DNA of 64,000 nucleotides from Argentina anserina (taxonomy: Eukaryota; Streptophyta; Magnoliopsida; Rosales; Rosaceae). The notes beneath the pieces are model-generated. The model searched no databases and was not told where the DNA came from. It saw only the letters and a program-made list of their open reading frames with translations. The position numbers and the translations under genes are program-made. Location: positions 20,956,001 to 21,020,000 of the forward strand of contig NC_065876.1 of the NCBI RefSeq assembly GCF_933775445.1, in the 5' to 3' direction. Shown here in pieces: positions 1 through 10,336 of the stretch (within the stretch, counting starts at the first letter, position 1; each line of letters begins with the position of its first letter).

Positions 1-71
1 CATCGAAAAAATGGGTAGGGAATCACCGATATGCTTTTCCGGCTGCCGAAACATGTAAGAGTTACTCCCAT
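1..71 (-). CDS. Possible first coding exon of a gene running off the left edge
   Basis: On the minus strand a good acceptor (TTTAATTGCAG) ends at 72 and is followed directly by ATGGGAGTAAC, which stays open to the window edge. The DNA upstream looks like a plant 5' leader: a long CT-rich repeat on this strand and AT-rich sequence. A second in-frame choice could begin at the ATG at 54. I do not recognise the short peptide, so no function is given. It may equally be non-coding. Confidence 0.25.
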   Translation of the reverse strand, partial: MGVTLTCFGSRKSISVIPYPFFR

Positions 72-470
72 CTGCAATTAAACACGATAACGAGCATAAA
101 CGAGCTCCGAGTTTAAATTTTGAATCGCTTGGTTTATGACTTACAAGCATAAACGAGTTGAGCTTAGATCCAAAGTAACGAAATCCACACAGCGATACAA
201 AAATTTACATCGAAATCCAGATCGAGCTCGAAGATCAAAACTCACATGCAGCACGTGAAATTCAAATCAAGTAGAGAAAATCAAAATCAAAAGCTCCAAT
301 TCTACCGAACTCATTCATTTCTCAAGCGAATTCACACTAAAAACACAGATTCAAGCTCAAAATTCACCGACGCAAAATAAAAATCGGATCAACAACTCCA
401 TTCACCCACATTCACACACACATAATCTAAATCCACGAATTGAAATCGGTTTTTTGACATTCAAATTCAA

Positions 471-474
<4 letters not shown>

Positions 475-522
<48 letters not shown>
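475..522. repeat. (AG)n microsatellite
   Basis: An uninterrupted AG dinucleotide run of about 24 units. On the minus strand it reads (CT)n, common in plant 5' leaders and core promoters, and lies upstream of the possible exon at 1-71. Confidence 0.95.
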
Positions 523-524
<2 letters not shown>

Positions 525-1486
525 CAGAGAGGTTTTGAGAGTTTTGGAAAGTGAGTTATTTTTTTTTATGTCGAGAGAGTGAGAGTAGAGAAGGAGAAAA
601 TGAGTAAATGTGCTAGGTCTTTAACGTGTCTAATTTTCACACAACAAAGGTTTGTCTGAAGTTTAGAGGGAAATTTTCCTCTAAGAGGAATTGACAATTT
701 TGGTTGGAGGGAATGTCAAATTTTGGGTGGCATGGCAAGTTTGGCTTCTCATTCACACAAGAGAAAAAAAAAACTCTATTGTTGTATTAGTCCCTTTGTT
801 AACATGCCAAAATAAACTTTGAAATGCCAAAGTAAATGAGACAATATTCCCGCCTAGATAGGACTTGAGTAAAAGTAATTCTACTATCCTATCACACAAC
901 AAAACAAATATTTTTTATTGTGTGAATATTGTTTTATTTTATATTTATACTATATGATTAGGGTGAATCACGCATTTGTCACAAATAGGTGAGCAAATCT
1001 TGTAATCACTCACTCTTTGTTTCATTTTCCATTAATTATTAACTTCAATACAGTCTTTCTGTAGCTACTAGCTAGTTAGAACAAGAGCAAGGCAACATGC
1101 CTAACGTCCTGCTTAGTTTCACCAGCACATGCAATGATCAATCAACACAAGTTTCATGCATTACTGAACTTGCTCTAGAAATTTACACTCACTGCGAATG
1201 CCTGTCAACTGAAATGCCTTAAGTTTCATGTACATGGTTTAGGACTTTAGGGTGGTAGCTCGGAGATAATGCAGTGGCAGGAACTTGTTCCAAAAAAATT
1301 TATATATAGCATAAGGTAAATAGATCGCCAACTTTCTCTTAATTTGACAAGAGACGAGGCTGGGACAAAATTGGCTACAAAACGCTCAGACCTGATACAG
1401 AAGTGCATTACACGGAAAGTGGCTACAGATACATAAACTCTCATTGAATACATAGATTAATGTACGTGTGTGACTCCTACCAGATG
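523..1486. other. Intergenic DNA and 3' flank of the glycosyltransferase-like gene
   Basis: AT-rich with no ORF worth calling. The part nearest 1486 should hold the 3' UTR of the minus-strand gene; no definite poly(A) site was assigned. Nothing else is seen. Confidence 0.6.
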
Positions 1487-4400
1487 CTATGACGGGTGGC
1501 AAACAACAGCCTTACAGGAAGAGTCATCATTTATAACCCACATACCGATTTCTTGAAGCTGTTTTTGAACCATTTCTGAAGCCATATCATTAGGCCAGAA
1601 TACTATTTTCTTTCCATCACCTAAAGAATGATTAACATTACTGTTACCAATCCTGAGACCAAAGCTCGTCTCTTCGAGAGTTTTCACTCTCACACCCTTC
1701 TTCAGTTCCAAGAACTTAGCCATTACATACCTGAAACTTGTGCTCTGTTGCCTAACAAGCAGAGAGTTAACCATGACCGCAAAGTTTGATCTGAAATCAG
1801 TACCCCATACATCTTTTTGAGCATAAGATGACCCTCTGGCAAAGAATATTTCTGAGATCGCACCAATATAGAAATCATACGAGGGATCAGAGTCAATGAC
1901 AAATGGGTCAATGCTGACCGGAAGCATGTTCCCATCCATCACCCAGGAACTGTACCTAGACTCTAAGCACTTCTGTAATACATAGACCTTCACTAATATT
2001 TCACTGATCAACTGCACGTACGCATTGTTCACAGAAAGCAATTTATAAGCTCCCACACTCTCCAGAAACCGGTTCGTAATGATCATTGGATGTCCTCTTC
2101 TTGCCAGATCAAACAGAAATTCAGACTCCGGGCCGGTAAGTATGTAGTTCTGCAAATTTAGACTCTCAAAGTGGCAGAGCAAGTTGCTTACAACTCTCTC
2201 TTTAACCCCAAACAGGCTGACAATAATAACAGTGTTGTGTTTCTGCACAGAATGAAGAACAGACCCGAGTTCATCAAGGCTCCCAATTACTCTTTCTGGA
2301 TATATTTCTCTGAAACAAAAATCATACCACTTGAGATCACCCAACGGCTGCATATCCCAGAACTTAAGTTCAAGGGAACTTTCATCCAATATCTGTGAAT
2401 CAGGCCCAGCTGTTTTCCCATAATTGACACCAGCATCTCGGTGCGAGACACTAAGCGCTCTCTCATGTAAAAAATTGGTGTATATATTGAAATAGCCACG
2501 ACTATGAATGAATTTAATAAACCAAGGTGTCCATATCTTTTCTCCAATCTTTTTATACCACCCATTTGTCACCTGCACATAAAGTTTACATCTGAGTAAT
2601 ATGTCAAAGAGAAAATTACCAAGCAACTCTATATATTTAGTTATGAGAATATATAGTAAAATTACCATGCCATCAAGAAATGGCTTAATGCCTTTTGCCT
2701 TGTGTATGTCATACCACAACCTGAACTCTTTCCATGGTTTTGGAAAGAGAAGTTGACCCCAAGTACCTACCAGTTGATATAGAAACAGCCGTGTTCTATC
2801 ATCCAATATTAGTTTGTTCCCATGTTTACCTATAAACCAACACAGGATCAACGAACAATCAGTTCTCCCAACATTAGGGAAAGATATCAATGATGCAATA
2901 CTCTAGAAGTGAAAGTTTCAATCAGTTCACCGCCAAAGCCAGTAACAAGTCATTCCAAAGAAAAACTTAAGTATGTGGGGATTTGTAATACTTAATACCT
3001 AAAAGGTATTAGTTGGGAAAGGTAAGGCCCTTAAGGTAAGCTCCAATGATGCCGGAGGGTGCACAAAGTGAATTAAAATTAGGAGAATGAAGGGTTTGAT
3101 CCCATCCAATGTAACCAAAAAATATACAAAAGAGAAATAAAAGAAACTGTTCTAATATCTGGGAAAACATAACTACAAATTAAAAGACTTGTGAATGCCA
3201 GTGACTAAGCTTCAATCATCAAGGCCCACTCTCCTTCTACATTATTAGTCCATAGAAATCCTACCATCCTTTGCAATTATTTAATTAAAATATAACAATT
3301 TTAATGCCTACAGGCCAGGAGTAAAGTATGATACCAATCCTGATCAGAAACCATGTCAATCATCCAAACTTAATCATATTACACTACAGCAACCCCAGAA
3401 GACAAGTGAAATAAACAGACATCAAATAAATATATGTGTGTGTGTGTCTATATATATAATTTATATAACAGAATATGAAGAGGGAACGGCAAGATGGGAC
3501 TGAACACGAACTTGTGCAAAACAACCTTGATGCCTAGCCACCTTATCTACCCTACTGCAACCTCCCCAACGACCTTATTTGTTTCATTTTCTAGGAGAAA
3601 GCGGACATGGAAGAAATGAAGACTACAGCAGACCTACACCCTAGTCACAGTAATGCCAAACCACTGCCTGTGCTACAAGACTGACATTGTACAAGATGTC
3701 TGCTAAACACGATGGTGGAGCAAGGCATAACATAGGAAGACCATTTTCAATGAAACACATTTGTCTATTTCTATGTTTTGGGTTGAAGCTTGCAAAAGGA
3801 AGTGCTTGACCAAATATGAACGAAAAATATTCACACCGAAAATTTCCGAAAAACCTTAACATCCGAATCGGTGGTTCGGAAGTTCCAGATTAACAACCTA
3901 ATGTTATAACACGTTCTTTAGACTTCCATCACCTACAAAGATTAGTGCATGTGACTACAACTCTATGCGTACGGCGATGCACATATATTTCTACCTCAAT
4001 GTAAATATGTATGTAAGGTCTAAATATATATCCTAGTAACTTGAAATAAAGCCGAAACAAGAAACTAAAAGCCGAGTGTAATTAAAACTTCTTAGCATTT
4101 CACTTGAAGTAGATATATTTCTAACTCGCATTCGAAAATTCATAGTTTATATTGAACCTCAGAAAGTTCATTATATAGATCAATATGATTTAACAGATTC
4201 AGACATCATAAAAACCATTCAGGTCAGTAAAGAAACTTGAATTAAAGAAAAACAAAAATAGGATGGTACCTGGAACAAACCTTGGTCTCTGCAGCGAGGC
4301 TCCATAGATGTAAGGACGATAATTGGAGGCATTGTAATAGTAATTCACAATCAGATTCTTGAGGAACTTGTAATAGAGCGGCGACACCTCCAGGTCATCT

Positions 4401-4849
4401 TCGACGACGAAAGCGAACTCGTGATCGGAGCTGGGCCACCAGGCCTCGAGCCACTGGGCCTGGAGGCCCACATTCGCCGTCCGGTAATGCACGAGCTTCT
4501 CTCCGAATCTCCACTCAAACGCGTCGACGAAGTCCAGGATCCGACGCGACTCCCGCAGCTTGCGATCCGCATCGGGGAGGGGGAAATGGTCAATGTAGAC
4601 GTGGAGGTGGACGCGGTCGGAGAGGTAGTCGGCGGCGGCGAGGGAGCGGAGGCAGCGGGAGAGGGAGTCGAGGCGGTTGTAGGCGAGAAGCTTGATGATG
4701 AAGGCGAAATCGGGGTTGGAGTTGGGGCGGAGGATGAGATTGGAGTTAGGCTTAGGGTTTGGGTGGGAGAAGAAGGAGAGGAGGAAGAAGAGGGCGGAGA
4801 GAGAGAGGAGGAGGAGTGGAAGCAAGTGAGACTTGAGTAATAGCGCCAT
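1487..4849 (-). CDS. Glycosyltransferase-like type II membrane protein (three exons, 609 aa)
   Basis: Exons are 4849-4270, 2829-2666 and 2572-1487. Both introns have GT/AG ends, and the exon lengths (580, 164, 1086) sum to 610 codons including TAG. The start is the first ATG; the frame extends upstream only with GTG. Residues about 8-27 form one hydrophobic segment behind a short basic N-terminus, as in a Golgi type II anchor. Residues 48-90 (AFIIKLLAYNRLDSLSRCLR) look like a GT-A nucleotide-sugar fold, and VVEDDLEVSP (EDD at 150-152) resembles the metal-binding motif of GnT-I-type enzymes. The length suits the uncharacterised plant family related to Arabidopsis At5g12260. Donor and acceptor are unknown. 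Intron 1 (2830-4269) is 1.4 kb. A LINE and a Copia element lie about 160 bp upstream of the start, and a broken copy lies at 18.4-20.0 kb. Family call good; enzyme activity inferred. Confidence 0.85.
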
Positions 4850-5016
4850 ATCTGAAGTGTTTGGGGTTTGCACTGCAAGTTTTTGCTAAAAACTTCGTAA
4901 AGTACGGGTTGAGTTGACAACACCCGACCCGCTAAAATACGGGTCAAACAGAATTATTTTAATAAGTATTCATTCGTTTATTCAAGGGGATTCTAGTTAT
5001 ATAATACTAAGTATAC

Positions 5017-5142
5017 AGTGGAAGTAAGTTGATTATTGATTGGTTTTGATTGATTGTTCATATACAGATTACAATGGTATATATAGGCTAATTCATCCTA
5101 ACCACCTATTCACTCCACTATACCTACTACATTCCACTCACA
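5017..5142 (-). repeat. 3' LTR of the Copia element
   Basis: 126 bp, nearly identical to the right LTR at 10179-10324. On the minus strand it begins TGTGAGTGG and ends TTCCACT. Polypurine tract is on its inner side; TSD TATAC on its outer side. Confidence 0.9.
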
Positions 5143-5156
5143 CTCCCCCTCAAGTT
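5143..5156 (-). other. Polypurine tract of the Copia element
   Basis: Minus strand reads AACTTGAGGGGGAG immediately before the TGTGAG start of the 3' LTR, the usual plus-strand priming site of plant Copia elements. Confidence 0.85.
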
Positions 5157-8100
5157 GGCGCATACACATCAACCATGCCCAACTTGCAAAGTGAGTCATA
5201 AAAAACATTCTTGGACACTCCTTTGGTGAGTATATCTGCAAGTTGTTCTTCTGTAGGAACAAACGGAAAGCAAATGATCTCAGCGTCTAGCTTCTCTTTT
5301 ATAAAGTGACGATCAACCTCTACATGTTTTGTACGATCATGTTGCACAGGATTCTGTGAAATATTAATAGCTGCCTTGTTGTCACAGTACAGTTGTATAG
5401 CACTCTTAGGTTTAACACCCAAATCTTGTAGCAGATTCCTAATCCACAACAACTCGCACACTCCTTGAGCCATACCTCTGTATTCTGCTTCAGCACTAGA
5501 TCGAGCTACCACATTTTGTTTCTTACTCCTCCACGTAACAAGGTTACCTCCAACAAAGGTAAAATACCCTGATGTTGACCTCCGATCTGTAATATTTCTA
5601 GTCCAATCTGCATCTGTGAAGCCACAAACATCAACGATATTGTTGTGATTAGAAAACATTACTCCTCTCCCTGGGGCTGACTTCAAGTACCTCAAGATCC
5701 TTACAACAGCATCCATGTGGTCCTCACTGGGGTTATGCATGAACTGACTTACTACACTTACTGCATACGCAACATCTGGTCTGGTATGTGATAGATAAAT
5801 CAGGTGCCCGACTAGCCTCTGATAACGCGGTTTGTCAGTAGGGACTTGATCTGGATACTCTGCTAACCGGTGGTTCTGCTCAATAGGAGTATCAATGGGA
5901 GTGCAGTCCAACATACCTGTCTCTGTTAGTAGATCAAGGATGTACTTCCTTTGACACAGATAGATACCTTTGCTTCCCCGGGCTACTTCAATGCCTAAGA
6001 AGTACTTGAGTGTACCTAGGTCCTTCATCTCAAACTCTGTGGCAAGCTGTTTCTGTAATCTATCCACCTCAACAGTATCATTCCCACTAACTACCATATC
6101 ATCAACATATATAATTAGGGCTGTTACCTTCTTTTTTGATGTTTGAGAAATAACGTGTGGTCTGAATTACTTTGTCTGTAGCCAAGTTTCCTCATGAATT
6201 GTGAGAATCTTCCGAACAAAGCATGAGGTGACTGTTTAAGACCATACAAAGACTTTCTCAATCTGCATACGGAGTTACTTGGGGAGGTGGCCACATATCC
6301 AGGCGGAAGATCCATGTATACTTCCTCTGTTAGTTCTCCATGAAGGAATGCATTCTTGACATCAAACTGCCTAAGTGGCCAGTTCAAGTTAGCAGCGACA
6401 GAGAGCAATACCCGGATAGTGTTCATCTTTGCCACATGTGCAAATGTCTCATCATAGTCTATGCCATATGTCTGGGTGTACCCCTTCGCTACTAGGCGTG
6501 CTTTATACCGGCTTACTGACCCATCTGGATTATGTTTCACTGTAAACACCCAACGACATCTTACAGTTTTCTTGCCATATGGTGGAGGTACAAGCTCCCA
6601 AGTATTGTTCTTTTGTAATGCTTCCATCTCTTCCTCCATTGCTTTCCTCCATTTTGGATCTCCCAATGCATCCTGCACTTTGTTAGGTACTGATACAGTA
6701 GATATTTGATTCACAAATGACTCATATGACTTAGATAATCTTTTGGTAGATATAAAATTTGTCACTGGATACTTGGCTTTAGTCTGAAGGGTAGGCTTAT
6801 ATTTTTTTGTTGGTTGTCCCCGAGTAGACCTATTTGGCAAAACATATTCTCTACTAGTATCCCTAATAGAATGACTAACCTCAGATGAGTGATCTTCTGT
6901 ACCAGGAGAGCATTGGTCAGGGGTATAAACAGTGATACGGGAGACATGAGGGGCAGTTGTGTTGTCAGCTTCTGGTGTCTCAATCGATTGAGTGACAACC
7001 TCTGGTGGCGCCTGTGTGGCTGATGATTGAGTAACAATCTTTGGTGGCGCCTGCGTGGCTGCTACTTTGGTAATCTCAACGGGACCTGTTACCACATCGA
7101 CTGGCTCACTTGTCTCCCCATTTCCATGATATAACTCTTCAAAATATGAATTCTCCCCCTGAAGAGTAGTATCAGAAGAGGAAAAATAACTCATATCCTC
7201 AAAAAAGGTAACATCCATAGTGACATAGTACTTCCGAGTAGGGGGATGATAGCACCGGTATCCTTTCTGATGTCCTCCGTACCCAACAAACACACATTTA
7301 ATTGCCCGGGCATCCAACTTAGAACGCTGATGTTGTGGAAGATGAACAAAAGCAACACAACCGAAAACACGGGCAGGAAGGTTATGAAAAGAGGGTAAGG
7401 AGACATGAGATGCAAGCACCTCATAGGGAACTTTCCCTTGAAGGACACGAGATGGAAGGCGATTAATAAGGTGGGCAGAAGTAATGACAGCATCACCCCA
7501 AAGGTATTTAGGCATGTGGGCACTAAAGAGAATACACCGAGCCATTTCAAGTAAATGACGATTTTTCCTTTCAGAAACCCCATTTTGCTCAGGTGTGTAA
7601 GGACACGTTGTTTGATGAACAATTCCATGTGTGTTAAAGAACTCCTGAAAGACATGATTCACATATTCCCCCCCATTATCAGACCGAAGAATGCGAATGG
7701 TGGCATTATATTGTGTTTGGACAGAGGTATAGAAGGCACGAAAAGCTGGAAAAACCTCATTTTTATTTTTAAGAAGAACAATCCATGAGAGACGTGTGCA
7801 ATCATCAATAAATGACACAAAATATCGCATTCCTGATACAGTTGACTCTTTCGAGGGTCCCCAAACATCAGAATGGATTAATTCAAAAGGAAGAAAACTT
7901 TTAGTAGAAGTACTAGGGGAATAAGTAGATCGATGACTCTTGCCCAAAACACATGTCTCACAACATAAACAAGACTCGTCCACATTAATAAATAAAGTAG
8001 GCATGGATTTTTTCATAACACTAAAGGATGGATGCCCTAAGCGACGATGCCATAACCAAACTTCACTTAGCTTGTCAGAAGTGGAGAGTAAAGCGGTCTG

Positions 8101-9549
8101 AGACGGTCCCCCTTGTTTTTCCCCTGCGTATGTCAGATCCAGATGAAACAACCGGCCCCTTAGATACCCCCGACCAATTACCCGTCTGGTGAGAAGATCC
8201 TGAAAGATCACATACATAGGAAAAAAGGTCACAGAGCACTGAGCGTCAGCGTTCAATTGGGGAACAGAGATCAAATGATGAGATAAAGCAGGAACATATA
8301 GTACATTGTGAAGCTCTATGGTGGGAGTAATACGAACAGACCCTGTCCCTAATACGGGGAATGCCTCACCATTAGCATTAGTAACATAGGGTACGAGTGG
8401 AGGGGATAATACGGTAAAATAAGATTTGGCATAAGTCATATGATCAGATGCACCAGAATCAATAATCCAGGTATCAGAACTAACAGAGTGAGAGTGAGAA
8501 ATATTGAAGGCCATACCAATTTGACCACGGCCAACGATGGATGCGGTAGGTGCTCCTCCAGCAGTATGATGATCCTGCCCAACCACACCATAGATATCGG
8601 GTTCCGGAACTAAGTGAAGAGCTGCTGTTGCTTTTGCCTGGGGACGATAATTAGGCCTTTTGGGCCTAAGATATGGATATAATTTCCAACAGGTCGCACG
8701 AGCATGGTTGGTGTCATGGCAATAAGAGCAAGGAGGGCGGGGCTGATTCCCGAAACCTGGTGGTGGTCCTTGTCGATGAAGGGGAGCAGAAGTTGCTTGC
8801 GGAAGGGGTGGTGCCGGAGATCGAGCATGAACAGTAAGGCTGGAAATGACAGCCGGTGCCGGAAGAATACTCTCTTGCTGAGACTCATCCTTTCGGATAT
8901 AGGTGAAAGCGGTGAGTAGGCTAGGTGGTTCGGTCATTCGGAACAATTCGCCTTTCGCACTGGTATGCTTTGCATCAAGACCTTTCAGAAAATGGTGAAC
9001 TCGTTCAAGCTCCTTCTCCTTTTGGTACCAAACGATATCCGCTTGATTTGTAATCATGCAAGGTCGTTTCACATCAATCTCAGCCCAAATATTCTTCAAT
9101 TTGGTGAAATAGTGCGCCACCGGTTGCCCATCCTGGTGAATGGCTAAAGCTGTGCACATTAACTCATGAACCTGTATGAAATCAGAGTCATTAGTATATA
9201 AGCCGGCTAGTGTCTCCCATATTGCCTGTGCAGTGGGACAGGCCTCCACCAGATCAATTATCTTATCATTCATAGCTTTCCACAAGACAGACATGACAAG
9301 ACCATCGTCATCGTCCCATTTAGTGTAGGCAACAATATCCGTAGGACTAGGAGCCTTAGTGATGCCGGTGACATGTCCCATTTTATGCATACCTCGAAGA
9401 TGAGCAGTCATGAGTCGTTTCCATTTACGGAAATTGGTGCCGTTTAGTTTGGCGCCCCCAAATGAACCACTTTCAGAACCCTTCACAGATACTTCGAATG
9501 TCGGAATATCAGAGGTCTGAGAACCATCAGCTTCGTGTCCAGAACCCAT
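5150..9549 (-). pseudogene. Copia gag-pol polyprotein with one frameshift
   Basis: Starts at the ATG at 9549. In order: a Gag domain (LNGTNFRKWKRLMTAHLRG), a CX2CX4HX4C zinc knuckle, the protease motif WIIDSGASDHMT, integrase with its HHCC region (HRRLGHPS to CCETC) and D,D-35-E core (HSDVWGPS, RSDNGGEY, QNGVSERKNR), reverse transcriptase (ARLVAKGYTQ, QFDVKNAFLHGEL, then IIYVDDM), and RNase H ending near VPTEEQLADILTKG. One break: the frame from 9549 stops at 6124, and the last quarter, starting just before YVDD, continues in another frame to 5150. The shift maps to a six-T run at 6132-6137 on the plus strand and is explained by one missing base. All other motifs look intact, so the element decayed recently or the run is a sequencing error. 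Confidence 0.92.
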
Positions 9550-10166
9550 GGAAAAGGAAAAAGTGTAGAGGAGGCAAAAGATGGAGAAGAATCTGCCGCC
9601 GGTGCACTGGAACTGTCGGTGAAGATGCACTGATGGGTCGGGTCAGGCGAACTGGATCGGGTCAGGCGAACCGGGTCGGGTCAGGAGAACCGGGTCGGAC
9701 TGAGCTGAGCTGGACTGGGCCGGGTCGCAACGAACTGGGCTGGGCTGGGCTAAAAAATGGGTCGGATACCCATGTGACGTCGCACCGAATCTGGTTGAGC
9801 GATATAAAAAGCGGGTCGGGCTAGAGAAAAGGAGAGAGAGGACGGCGACTGCAGAGGGAGAGGACGGCGACGTCGGGGCAGCAACAGCGGCAGAGGGACA
9901 ACGATGTTGGGTCGACTCTGGAGTGGGTGGCGACTGCGGGCGATGAGTACCGGTGAGGAGCAGCGGTGACGGAGCCGGAAGAACGGAGCGCGGAGGGCAG
10001 CGACTTCGGGTCCGAGTGCGGAGCAGGCGGCGACTGCGGTTCGATGAGCGAGGAGCAGCGGAAATTCGACCGCGAAGTCGAGAGGCGCCGGAGGGCAGCG
10101 GTGAGCACGAGAGGGCGACCGGCCGGAAAAACAAAAGAAAAAAGAAAAAAAAAACAGAGCCTTCTT

Positions 10167-10178
10167 GCTCTGATACCA
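10167..10178 (-). other. Primer-binding site (initiator tRNA-Met type) of the Copia element
   Basis: Minus strand reads TGGTATCAGAGC directly after the 5' LTR. This is the classic plant Copia site, complementary to the 3' end of initiator tRNA-Met. Confidence 0.9.
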
Positions 10179-10324
10179 AGTGGAAGTATGTTGATTATTG
10201 CTTGGTTTTGATTGATTGTTCATATACAGATTACAATGGTATATATAGGCTAATTCATCCTAACCACCTACTCACTCCACTATACCTACTACATTCCACT
10301 CACACCTACTATATTCCACTCACA
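10179..10324 (-). repeat. 5' LTR of the Copia element
   Basis: 146 bp; matches the left LTR except for one extra 20-bp direct repeat (CCTACTATATTCCACTCACA) at its outer end. That outer end abuts the TATAC duplication. Confidence 0.88.
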
Positions 10325-10336
10325 TATACCTCCTTT

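Larger units (their letters stand above)
5017..10324 (-). mobile_element. Ty1/Copia LTR retrotransposon, nearly intact, 5-bp TSD TATAC
   Basis: A complete element on the minus strand: LTRs at 5017-5142 and 10179-10324, a primer-binding site next to the right (5') LTR, a polypurine tract next to the left (3') LTR, and a single gag-pol unit between. The target-site duplication TATAC is at 5012-5016 and 10325-10329. It sits inside the left target-site duplication of the LINE that starts at 10337, so it is the younger insertion. Length 5,308 bp. The LTRs are short for Copia. Confidence 0.95.

Noticed and set aside
4351..4947. Overlapping ORFs on both strands across exon 1 of the glycosyltransferase-like gene
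   Set aside because: Low-complexity shadow frames (Ser/Pro or Glu/Gly rich) of a GC-rich exon; the exon structure and splice sites fix the real frame.
9643..10223. Several long ORFs in the Copia leader
   Set aside because: Biased, GC-rich untranslated leader between primer site and gag; frames overlap on both strands.
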